Shown: one piece after another, positions 1 to 5,874 of the stretch | Layout of the letters: each line of letters starts with the position of its first letter | Numbering within the stretch: position 1 is the first letter of the stretch | From: a bacterium | GTDB lineage: Bacteria > Desulfobacterota > Deferrimicrobia > Deferrimicrobiales > Deferrimicrobiaceae | Direction of reading: 5' to 3' | Assembly: GCA_020056545.1 (NCBI GenBank) | Contig: JAGVHM010000142.1 | Coordinates: forward strand, 1 to 13,250 | DNA: 13,250 bases | Notes under the pieces: generated by a model | The model's database searches: none | What the model was told of the DNA's origin: nothing | The model's input: the letters and a program-made list of their open reading frames with translations, nothing else | Program-made: the position numbers and the translations under genes

Positions 1-523
1 CCGGTTTCGCGCCAATGCCCATGGTGTCGCGCCCGCCCTGTTCCGCTTCGGGCGCACGGGCGACTCGCCGGGGAACCGCGACCGTGCGCGAAGGGGCCGC
101 TTTCGGCACGGCCGCTTTCTCCGTACCAGGTGTGGCCGTTTCCACCCGTGCGGTTGGCGGGGGAGGGGCTAACCCCGGGAATTCCCCCTTCTGGATCCCG
201 TAGATCAGCATGAATACCATGATCGCCGCCGCGGCCTCGATGGGAATCTTCACGTGGGCCGGCAGGAACAGTTTTTTCCACAAGGGAATCGCGGGCGCGT
301 CCTTCGCCGTCTCCCGCCGGATCCTCTCCAGCAGTTCCGCAGGTGCCTTACCCGGAGGGAGGGTTCGAAGCAGTCCGATGGTATTTTTCAGTCCTTCCGC
401 CGCCGCCGCGCAGTCCCGGCACTCCCGCAGGTGGGCGGAAACTCCGGCCCGGCCGCTATCCGGCAGCGAGCCGTCGAGGAAGTCGGAGAGAAGGTCCTGT
501 ATCCGTTCGCATTCCATCCGCAT
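1..523 (-). CDS. Zinc-finger anti-sigma factor, partial (C-terminus off the left edge)
   Basis: This is a probable single-pass membrane anti-sigma factor that binds and silences the ECF sigma factor encoded just upstream. Reading from ATG at 523, 174 codons stay open to the window edge. The N-terminus has a ZAS-type zinc-finger pattern: Cys5 (MEC), then HLRECRDC with His31, Cys35 and Cys38. This is followed by an amphipathic region, a hydrophobic membrane segment at about residues 93-110, and a Pro/Ala/Arg-rich presumed periplasmic part. The start lies 8 bases after the sigma TGA, and an AAGGG ribosome site overlaps the sigma stop, so the two genes are probably co-transcribed and translationally coupled. 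A second in-frame ATG two codons later is also possible. Family role and gene order support the assignment; the partner specificity is inferred. Confidence 0.85.
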   Translation of the reverse strand, partial: MRMECERIQDLLSDFLDGSLPDSGRAGVSAHLRECRDCAAAAEGLKNTIGLLRTLPPGKAPAELLERIRRETAKDAPAIPLWKKLFLPAHVKIPIEAAAAIMVFMLIYGIQKGEFPGLAPPPPTARVETATPGTEKAAVPKAAPSRTVAVPRRVARAPEAEQGGRDTMGIGAKP

Positions 524-531
524 GTTACCCT

Positions 532-1128
532 TCAGGCCACCGGCGCAAGGATTTTCCGAACCGCCATCCGCGCCCGGTGGAGCCTCGATTTCACCGTCCC
601 AAGCGGAATCCCGGCCATCGCCGCGATTTCCTCGTTTGTAAACCCCTCGACGTCCGAAAGAAGCAGAATCCAGCGGAAGTCAGGGTCAAGGCGGGCAAGC
701 GCCTCCGTAAGTATCTTCCCCAGTTCCCGGTTCTCCGCGATCCGGTCCGGCCGGTCACCTTCATAGGCATGCGGTTGGAAGGTGGTTGCGTCTCCATCCC
801 GCGTTTCCGTTTCGGGGAATCTCACCTCCCTTGCGGCGCGGGACGCCCTCTGGCGGATCCGGTTCAGGCACCGGTTGGCCGCGATCTTGAACAGCCATGT
901 CGAGAGTTTTGCCTCTTCCCTGAATCCATCCAGGTTCCTGTAGGCGGAAATGAAGACTTCCTGTGCCATATCAAGGGCTTCCTCACGGTCGGAGAGCATG
1001 CGTAAACAAAAAGCGTACACGCGGTCCTGGTGCGCGCGGACGATGCCGTCGAACGCTCCGGGCTTCCCCTGGCGAAACGCCTCCAGAAGAAGGTCCACCG
1101 CCCTGGCGTTTTCTCCCCCCGAATCCAC
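532..1128 (-). CDS. ECF (sigma-E/RpoE-like) RNA polymerase sigma factor
   Basis: This 198-residue group 4 sigma factor directs RNA polymerase to a small stress regulon. Region 2 spans about residues 26-70 (FDGIVRAHQDRVYAFCLRML, then DMAQEVFISAYRNLDGF, the -10 recognition helix). An acidic linker covers about 105-130. Region 4 spans about 137-192 with the helix-turn-helix GFTNEEIAAMAGIPLGTVKS, which reads the -35 element. Length is normal for the family. The start must be GTG at 1128, because an in-frame TAA sits at 1146 and no ATG lies between; AGGG just upstream can act as the ribosome site at short spacing. A zinc-finger anti-sigma gene follows directly, which is the classical sigma/anti-sigma pair. 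Autoregulation is suggested by a GGAAC/TGTC promoter upstream. Confidence 0.93.
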   Translation of the reverse strand: MDSGGENARAVDLLLEAFRQGKPGAFDGIVRAHQDRVYAFCLRMLSDREEALDMAQEVFISAYRNLDGFREEAKLSTWLFKIAANRCLNRIRQRASRAAREVRFPETETRDGDATTFQPHAYEGDRPDRIAENRELGKILTEALARLDPDFRWILLLSDVEGFTNEEIAAMAGIPLGTVKSRLHRARMAVRKILAPVA

Positions 1129-1147
1129 CCCTGTTTCCCATGGTTAT

Positions 1148-1173
1148 GACATCTGCGGCCCGGTTTCGGTTCC
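1148..1173 (-). promoter_or_regulatory. Candidate ECF-type autoregulated promoter of the sigma factor gene
   Basis: On the minus strand, GGAAC at 1173-1169 is followed after 17 bases by TGTC at 1151-1148 and then ATAA. This resembles the GGAAC...GTC pattern of ECF sigma promoters. Initiation about 7 bases on would leave a short leader that still holds the AGGG ribosome site before GTG at 1128. This is pattern matching only. Confidence 0.42.
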
Positions 1174-1282
1174 TTCCGGACCGCAGGGATCATTCTACTG
1201 CACCCGTGGTTGCGGGAGCGGGGGAGTTTAAGGTATTTTATTCAAGTCGGGCGGAACGATGCATACTCACGCAGAATCCAAC

Positions 1283-1297
1283 AGGAGGTGATGTTTG
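1283..1297 (+). promoter_or_regulatory. Ribosome binding site that fixes a TTG start
   Basis: AGGAGGTGAT at 1283-1292 is complementary over all ten bases to the usual 16S rRNA 3' end. It lies just before TTG at 1295 (6 bases from GGAGG). The ATG at 1291 is in a different frame, so this site supports TTG as the start of the DUF948 gene. Confidence 0.75.
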
Positions 1298-1696
1298 AGC
1301 GGCCAAATGGTACTTTTCGCGGCTCTATCCATAGCGGCGATCGGGCTTGCCGTGGTGCTTGCGATGCTTCTCCTGCGCATCCGGAAGACCATAGACCTCA
1401 TGGAGCGCCGGGTGGACGACGCGATCCGCCAGCTTGAGCTCACCGCCGAGGACCTTAGAAAGACGAACGGCGTGGTGAGGGAGATACTGATTCACGCAGA
1501 GAAGAGCGCGGCGAACGTGGCGCACGTCACGGAGGGAGTCCGCGGTTTCCGCAAGGCCCTGGACGCCGCTACCGCCGTCGTGGAACATGCCGTGGTCCCG
1601 GTGCTGGGCACGGTGGCCAGCGGGCTGGCAGGGGTGAAAGCCGCAGTATCGCACGTAGTTAATCGATTCGCACGAAAGGAGAGCGACCATGTGTGA
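1295..1696 (+). CDS. DUF948 domain membrane-anchored coiled-coil protein
   Basis: This is a 133-residue protein of the DUF948 type, whose biochemical role is unknown. One N-terminal membrane helix (about residues 5-27) is followed by a charged Arg/Lys stretch and a long amphipathic helical region (about 30-100), probably a coiled coil. A second hydrophobic helix covers about 98-122 (VVPVLGTVASGLAGVKAAVS). The protein is likely anchored in the inner membrane with its helical part in the cytoplasm. It starts at TTG behind an unusually strong ribosome site. It overlaps the following YtxH gene by 8 bases, and DUF948 and YtxH genes often occur together. It is divergent from the ECF sigma gene, so the 166-base gap carries both control regions. 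Confidence 0.85.
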   Translation: MSGQMVLFAALSIAAIGLAVVLAMLLLRIRKTIDLMERRVDDAIRQLELTAEDLRKTNGVVREILIHAEKSAANVAHVTEGVRGFRKALDAATAVVEHAVVPVLGTVASGLAGVKAAVSHVVNRFARKESDHV

Positions 1697-1979
1697 CGAA
1701 AAGGGCTGTTCGGGCGGTGCGCTGATAGCGTTCATGGCGGGCGGCCTGATCGGCGCCGGGCTGGCCTTGCTCTACGCCCCCGTTTCCGGCAAGGAGGCGC
1801 GCGAGAAGCTGGGCGGCCTCGCGGGGGACTTGAGGAAAAACGCCGAAGGGTGGACAGGCGACCTGAAGCAGAAGGTCGATTCGTTCATCGAGGAGGAGAA
1901 GGCGGTTGTAAAGGCGGCCTACGACGCGGGCCGCGAGGCCATGGCGAGGGAAAAGGCGAAGTTCGAGACCCCTCAATAA
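1689..1979 (+). CDS. YtxH domain small membrane protein
   Basis: This is a 96-residue YtxH-family protein. It has a Gly/Ala-rich membrane segment at about residues 9-30 (GGALIAFMAGGLIGAGLALL), then the family signature APVSGKEAREKL at 30-41, then a lysine- and glutamate-rich amphipathic helix to the end. Members are commonly called general stress or gas-vesicle-like proteins, but their function is not established. The ATG at 1689 lies inside the end of the DUF948 gene (8-base overlap) with an AAAGGAGAGCG ribosome site upstream, so the two are probably one transcript. It ends 15 bases before the inverted-repeat arm of the composite repeat, which may limit transcription into the convergent rubrerythrin gene. 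Confidence 0.85.
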   Translation: MCDEKGCSGGALIAFMAGGLIGAGLALLYAPVSGKEAREKLGGLAGDLRKNAEGWTGDLKQKVDSFIEEEKAVVKAAYDAGREAMAREKAKFETPQ

Positions 1980-1994
1980 AGGACGCTTTTGTTT

Positions 1995-2149
1995 AGGGAC
2001 GGTCCTGAGTGAGGACATGTCTGAACCACAAATGAGCCTGGTTATTCAGCAGGCTTGTATTGGCAGACAAGAGATCTCAGGACCGTCCCTGTTTTCATGG
2101 CAGAATGAGGACTTGTCTGAACCACATATGAGCCTGGTTATTCAGCAGG
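1995..2149. repeat. Composite palindromic/direct repeat (MITE- or REP-like element)
   Basis: Two perfect 15-bp inverted arms lie at 1995-2009 and 2076-2090; each contains the self-complementary GGACGGTCC. Between them are two hairpins. One has CTGAA at 2021-2025 pairing with TTCAG at 2045-2049 and AACCA/TGGTT inside. The other has CTTGT at 2054-2058 pairing with ACAAG at 2067-2071. A 44-bp segment at 2010-2053 recurs at 2106-2149 with only two differences, 96 bases apart, so the first hairpin is repeated outside the arms. The segment is less GC-rich than its surroundings. It sits between convergent genes and reaches into the end of rubrerythrin. The architecture suggests a non-autonomous mobile repeat; no transposase is encoded here. 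A folded RNA or terminator role is an alternative. Confidence 0.75.
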
Positions 2150-2698
2150 AACGAACCATCCCTGCGGATGGGCGCATACGGGGCAATTCGACGGCGCCTC
2201 TGAGGACTCGTGGATGTGACCGCACTTGAGGCACTTCCAGCGCACCGGCTTTTCGCGCTTGAAAAGGGTCCCCTCCTTCACCCGCTTCAATAGCGCCAGG
2301 TAGCGGGACTCGTGGTGGGCCTCGACCTTAGCGATGTTGCGGAAGACAGCCGCCGCGACAGGAAAACCTTCCTCCTCCGCAATCTTGCCGAAGGCTGGGT
2401 ACAGGTTGGTCCACTCCTCGTGCTCGCCGGCCGCAGCAGCCGCGAGGTTCGTGGCGGTGTCGCCGATCCGGCTTGGGTAGGCGGCGTTGATCTCCACGTC
2501 GTTTCCCTCGAGCTGCCGGAAGTAGAGCCGCGCATGCAGTTTCTCGTTGTCGGCCGTCTCGAGGAATATGTTGGCGATCCCTTCGAACCCTTCCTTCGAA
2601 GCGAGGTTCGCGTAGAAGGTGTAGCGGTTGCGTGCCTGCGATTCCCCGGCGAACGCGGCCATCAGGTTCTTCTCCGTCTTCGATCCTTTCAGTCCCAT
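2138..2698 (-). CDS. rbr: Rubrerythrin (diiron peroxidase with rubredoxin-like domain)
   Basis: This 186-residue cytoplasmic protein reduces hydrogen peroxide to water with electrons from rubredoxin or NAD(P)H oxidoreductases, typically in anaerobes. The four-helix ferritin-like domain (about 1-145) shows the diiron ligands in E19, E52xxH55, E92/E94 and E126xxH129. The C-terminal rubredoxin-like domain has C156xxC159 and C172xxC175 for the Fe(SCys)4 centre. ATG at 2698 follows GGAGG at 5-base spacing. The last three residues (PAE) and the TAA stop are encoded by the right-hand copy of the 44-bp direct repeat, so the C-terminal end was probably altered when the repeat arrived. The gene follows znuB on the same strand after 117 bases and may be read from the znu operon as well as its own promoter. 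Confidence 0.95.
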   Translation of the reverse strand: MGLKGSKTEKNLMAAFAGESQARNRYTFYANLASKEGFEGIANIFLETADNEKLHARLYFRQLEGNDVEINAAYPSRIGDTATNLAAAAAGEHEEWTNLYPAFGKIAEEEGFPVAAAVFRNIAKVEAHHESRYLALLKRVKEGTLFKREKPVRWKCLKCGHIHESSEAPSNCPVCAHPQGWFVPAE

Positions 2699-2814
2699 AA
2701 ATCCTCCGTTTTCGATCGTGGTCCGATTGTGATGAGAGTGCAGAATCGTCAGCCGGTTTATTTTAGCACACGCCTCTTGCCGGGGATTCCGCGGTCATTT
2801 CCCCCGTGGCATTG
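2699..2814 (-). promoter_or_regulatory. Upstream region of rubrerythrin with weak extended -10
   Basis: In this 116-base gap the minus strand carries TGCTAAAAT, an extended -10 with TAAAAT at 2765-2760. No good -35 is visible 17 bases upstream. GGAGG before the start codon is clear. No convincing PerR- or Fur-type box and no strong terminator after znuB were seen. Confidence 0.35.
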
Positions 2815-3675
2815 TTACGTGGTATCACCCCGCGCGAGCCTGATGATGGCGGTTAGGGCGAAAAGCGCCGCGGCGAACAGCACGATGGTGGCGCCCGTGG
2901 CCGTGTCGAGGTGGTACGATGCGGCGATTCCCGCGATCCCCGAGGCAAGGGAGACTGCGATCGCCGTCCAGAACGCCGATACGGACCCCCTTGCCACGTT
3001 GCGCGCGGATGCGGCGGGAATTACCAGGAGAGCGGTGACGAGCAGTATCCCCACCGCCCGGATGGCCGTCGTCACGACCAGCGCGACGACGAGAGAGAAG
3101 GAGATCTCGAGGGCCCGCCCGCGGATGCCGAGGCTTCGGGCGAACCCTTCGTGGACCCCCAGGAGCAGGATCCGGTTGAACGCGAAAAACAGGTAGACCG
3201 CGACGGCCAGGCATAGCGCGGCCATCCAGAGAATCTCCGCTCCGGAGATCGCCAGCAGGTCGCCGTAAAGATACGCCTGCAGGTTGCGGGTCAGCCCCTT
3301 CTGCGCGCTTATTATCGCGATCCCCAGCGCTATGACAGTAGAGAAAAATACGCCGATGACCGTGTCAGGGGAAAGTCCGGTGCGGCCCTTGACCCGCGTT
3401 ATCGCCCAGGCGACGAACAGTCCGAAGGCGACCATGGTGAGGAGGGGATGGATCCCCAGGAGGAGACCCAGCGCCACGCCGGTGAACGCCGAGTGCCCGA
3501 TGGCGTCCGAGAAGAAGGCCATCCGGAACTGGACAAGCGGCACTCCCACGGCCGCGGCGGCGGGAGCGACCAGCAGCACCGCGAGGATGGCGCGCTTCAT
3601 GAACTCCGGCTCCGCGAACGAAAGCGGCAGCAGGAAGTCCAGCAATGCGTAGGCGGGAGTTAGGAAGTGGTCCAT
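2815..3675 (-). CDS. znuB: Zinc ABC transporter permease (ABC-3 family)
   Basis: This 286-residue integral membrane subunit forms the channel of a ZnuABC-type metal importer. It has about eight hydrophobic segments spread over its length. The conserved ABC-3 region FRMAFFSDAIGHSAFTGVAL (about 50-69) contains the SDAIGH motif. A coupling-helix stretch, FARSLGIRGRALEI, lies at about 178-191. Length matches the family. ATG at 3675 follows the znuC stop by 2 bases, so translation is coupled. ABC-3 permeases move Zn, Mn or Fe; zinc is preferred here because of the Fur-family regulator and ZnuA-like binding protein in the operon, but substrate is inferred. Confidence 0.93.
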   Translation of the reverse strand: MDHFLTPAYALLDFLLPLSFAEPEFMKRAILAVLLVAPAAAAVGVPLVQFRMAFFSDAIGHSAFTGVALGLLLGIHPLLTMVAFGLFVAWAITRVKGRTGLSPDTVIGVFFSTVIALGIAIISAQKGLTRNLQAYLYGDLLAISGAEILWMAALCLAVAVYLFFAFNRILLLGVHEGFARSLGIRGRALEISFSLVVALVVTTAIRAVGILLVTALLVIPAASARNVARGSVSAFWTAIAVSLASGIAGIAASYHLDTATGATIVLFAAALFALTAIIRLARGDTT

Positions 3676-3677
3676 AT

Positions 3678-4466
3678 CTAGTTCCCTTCCCCGCCGTGGA
3701 GATGGCCATGCCCGTCGGCCGGCCCGTGGCTGAAGAGGTGGGCGCCGCTTCCGTACATCGCACTGAGCGTCTCGGGGGTCAGCACCTCAGTCGTCGCGCC
3801 CTGGCAGACGATCGACCGGTTGAGGCAGATTACGCGGCCTGCGTGGCGGGTGACCACCGAGAGATCGTGTGACGCAAGCAGCAGGCTGAAGCGGGACTCC
3901 TGGTGGACCTGGTCGAGAAAGTCGCAGAATAACTCCTCCCCGGATACGTCCGCGCCCGACACCGGTTCGTCCAGGAGCAGGATGTCAGGATCGCCGCGCA
4001 GCGCCAGGGCGAGCAGGACGCGCTGCAGCTCGCCGCCGGAGAGCTTCCCGAGTTGCCTGTCGATGAGATGGCCAACCCCGCCCTTACCCAGGGATGCCTC
4101 CGCCTCCGCGCGCGATTTCCGCGAGCGGCCGAGGAAAACCGGATATTTCTGGGAAGAGAGGGCGAAGAAATCGAGCACGGTCATCGGCGCGTTCCTGTCC
4201 AGGTCGATCCGCTGGGGGACGTATCCGATCCTTGGAGTCCCTTGCCCATGCTCCTCCGCGCGGCAGAAACGGATCTCCCCGGAGAAGGGGACAAGTCCGA
4301 GGATGGCGAGAAGCAGGGTGGTCTTGCCGGCGCCGTTCGGGCCGATCAGGGCCGTGACCTCTCCGCACCTGATGTCGGCGTCGATGTTCGACAGTATTTC
4401 CCTTCCTCCCGCGCGGACGGAAAGGTTCCTGATCTCCAGCGTGTGGGAAGGGCCGTGGGGACTCAT
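3678..4466 (-). CDS. znuC: Zinc ABC transporter ATP-binding protein with His-rich tail
   Basis: This 262-residue ATPase powers metal import through the ZnuB channel from the cytoplasmic face. It shows Walker A GPNGAGKTT (42-50), Q-loop Gln85, signature LSGGE (142-146), Walker B ILLLDEP (162-168), D-loop SGAD and switch His200 (SHDLS). The C-terminus carries five histidines in fifteen residues (His243, 247, 253, 255, 257), a probable metal-binding tail. ATG at 4466 overlaps the znuA stop as ATGA. The open frame extends further upstream to about 5393, but that part overlaps znuA in another frame, has no family similarity, and is rejected. It lies directly between znuA and znuB. Confidence 0.95.
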   Translation of the reverse strand: MSPHGPSHTLEIRNLSVRAGGREILSNIDADIRCGEVTALIGPNGAGKTTLLLAILGLVPFSGEIRFCRAEEHGQGTPRIGYVPQRIDLDRNAPMTVLDFFALSSQKYPVFLGRSRKSRAEAEASLGKGGVGHLIDRQLGKLSGGELQRVLLALALRGDPDILLLDEPVSGADVSGEELFCDFLDQVHQESRFSLLLASHDLSVVTRHAGRVICLNRSIVCQGATTEVLTPETLSAMYGSGAHLFSHGPADGHGHLHGGEGN

Positions 4467-5341
4467 CGCTTCGCCAGCGCCTCCGTGAGCGTGCGAAGGT
4501 TCTTCCGCATTACGTCTTCGTACGTCGAATGCTCCGTGGAACCGGTCGATACCGGATCCAGGACGCGCAAGGGGACGCCCGCTTCCCGGGCGATCATCGC
4601 GGCAAGCCGCTCCGGAAATTGCGGCTCCCGGAATACCGCCGCGGCTTTCCTTTCCCGGATGGCGCGTATCAGCTTCGATGCCTCTCCCGCGGAAGGCTCC
4701 TGGCCCGAGGTCTCCTCGATCTCCCCGACGATGACCAGGCCCAGGTCCCGCGCGAGGTAGTCGAAGACGTTGTGGGAAGTGACGATGTTTCTCCCGCTCA
4801 ATGCAGGCGCCGCGGCCTCGAATTCGCGCACGAGGACGGATAGTCTGCCGACGTAGGCATCGGCGTTCCGGCGGAACGACGGGGCGCCCCGGGGATAGGC
4901 TTCCGAGAGCGCCTTTTCTGCGGCGCGCACCTGCAGAATCGCGTTCCGCGGGCTCACCCATGTATGTGGATTGATTTCCCCGTGAGCGCCTCCCCCACCG
5001 CGCAACGTCTGGACGCCGGCAGCCGTCTCGACGATGCGGACACGCGGGTTTGCCTTCCTTACCGGGGCGCCGAGGAATTCCTCCATCCCCTGTCCGTTTG
5101 CGATGAAAAGGTCGGCGGCTGCGATCTTCCGCATGTCCCCAGGTGTCAGCGCATAATCGTGGGGACACCCGAGCGAGGCCGGGAGCATCAACTCGACGGA
5201 TACCCCTGGAGTGTCGCCGACAACGTTCCGCGCAAAGAGATAAACGGGGAGAAACGACGCAAGGACGCGCAGGTTCCCGGCGGCGGCGGGAGCGGGGGAA
5301 AACAGGAGGACGGCGGCAAGGAGAATCGCGGCAGGAGTCAT
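4463..5341 (-). CDS. znuA: Zinc ABC transporter periplasmic binding protein
   Basis: This 292-residue cluster A-I solute-binding protein captures zinc (or manganese) in the periplasm and delivers it to ZnuBC. A signal peptide covers residues 1 to about 21 (hydrophobic AAILLAAVLLF then APAAAG). Candidate metal ligands are in the usual places: His61 (GCPHDYALTP), His126 (NPHTW), His190 (TSHNVF) and Asp262 (LDPVSTGS). The His-rich loop between the first two ligands, common in zinc-specific members, is reduced to GGGGAHGE with one histidine. ATG at 5341 overlaps the regulator stop as ATGA. The LDPVSTGS ending motif and operon partners make it a ZnuA/MntC-family member; zinc specificity is inferred. 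Confidence 0.92.
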   Translation of the reverse strand: MTPAAILLAAVLLFSPAPAAAGNLRVLASFLPVYLFARNVVGDTPGVSVELMLPASLGCPHDYALTPGDMRKIAAADLFIANGQGMEEFLGAPVRKANPRVRIVETAAGVQTLRGGGGAHGEINPHTWVSPRNAILQVRAAEKALSEAYPRGAPSFRRNADAYVGRLSVLVREFEAAAPALSGRNIVTSHNVFDYLARDLGLVIVGEIEETSGQEPSAGEASKLIRAIRERKAAAVFREPQFPERLAAMIAREAGVPLRVLDPVSTGSTEHSTYEDVMRKNLRTLTEALAKR

Positions 5342-5772
5342 CGGCGCCCTCGCTGTTTCCCTTCGCAGTCGGCGCAGGCGCCGAAGAATTCAAGGGAGTG
5401 GTCCGTCACGTCGAACCCGAGCGTCCCCCGGATGTCTTTCTCGATGCGGGATAGATCGCAATTCTTCGGCTGGAACGATTCTATGCTCCCGCATCTGCGG
5501 CAGACCACGCGGTGTCGGTGCAGTCCGTCCATCGCCGCTTCGTATCGCCGGCTGCGCTCATGTAGCGCCACGCTGCGGGCCAACCCCAAGGAAACCATCA
5601 GGGAGAGGTTCCGGTATACGGTGGAGGCGTCGGGCTTGGGATCGGGAATACGCTCCCGGATTTCCCGCGGGGAGAGCGGGATTGGACTCTCGGCCAGGAT
5701 CCGCATGATCTCCCCCCTTCCCCGCGTGGCGGGGTGACCCATGTTGCGGAATGTCTCGATGGCCGATTTCAT
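5338..5772 (-). CDS. zur: Fur-family metalloregulator, probable Zur
   Basis: This 144-residue cytoplasmic repressor probably senses zinc and shuts off the znu operon it heads. The winged helix-turn-helix occupies about residues 1-80 with recognition helix DASTVYRNLSLMVSLGL (48-64). The dimerisation domain carries HRHRVV with His85/His87 and the structural zinc pairs C91xxC94 and C133xxC136. I chose ATG at 5772, not the TTG at 5811. The longer form would read through the -35 and -10 elements and the palindromic operator. No good ribosome site precedes 5772; the predicted transcription start lies only about 4 bases upstream, suggesting near-leaderless initiation. A further ATG at 5742 lacks a ribosome site too. 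It overlaps znuA by ATGA. Zur rather than Fur, Mur or PerR is inferred from the operon. Confidence 0.9.
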   Translation of the reverse strand: MKSAIETFRNMGHPATRGRGEIMRILAESPIPLSPREIRERIPDPKPDASTVYRNLSLMVSLGLARSVALHERSRRYEAAMDGLHRHRVVCRRCGSIESFQPKNCDLSRIEKDIRGTLGFDVTDHSLEFFGACADCEGKQRGRR

Positions 5773-5778
5773 TCTAAA

Positions 5779-5811
5779 TGCAAATATATTGCATCCGCAA
5801 TAATATTGCAA
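5779..5811 (-). promoter_or_regulatory. zur-znuACB promoter overlapped by nested Zur-like palindromes
   Basis: On the minus strand, -35 TTGCAA (5811-5806), a 17-base spacer and -10 TATATT (5788-5783) make a good sigma-70 promoter. Two palindromes lie across it. TGCAAATATATTGCA (5779-5793) has 5-bp arms and covers the -10. GCAATAATATTGC (5797-5809) has perfect 6-bp arms and reaches the -35. TTGC-ATCC-GCAA links them. A Fur-family repressor bound here would block RNA polymerase, giving negative autoregulation of the operon. The segment is strikingly AT-rich. Which metal controls it cannot be read from sequence. Confidence 0.75.
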
Positions 5812-5874
5812 TATGCCGAAACGTTGAATTCCCCGATTGCCGGACGCATCTAAGAGGACAGGAGGAAAGCGATC

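Noticed and set aside
2017..2229. 70-codon plus-strand frame across both direct-repeat copies, with an SEP(Q/H)MSLVIQQ segment repeated in frame
   Set aside because: The 96-base offset keeps the frame by chance, the ribosome site spacing is too short, and the second half is antisense to rubrerythrin.
2724..2748. CGATT/AATCG dyad upstream of rubrerythrin
   Set aside because: The arms are only 5 bp with a 15-base centre and match no known peroxide or iron regulator box, so chance is likely.
2775..2812. GGGGA/TCCCC dyad after znuB as a terminator
   Set aside because: The stem is short with a long loop and no T tract follows on the minus strand.
4467..5393. Upstream extension of the znuC frame to give a 571-residue protein
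   Set aside because: It overlaps znuA in another frame, has an Arg/Gly/Pro-rich composition typical of antisense or off-frame GC-rich DNA, and the ATGA start at 4466 gives a full ZnuC.
5773..5811. TTG at 5811 as start of the Fur-family gene
   Set aside because: It would make the operator and both promoter hexamers coding and adds residues not typical of the family N-terminus.
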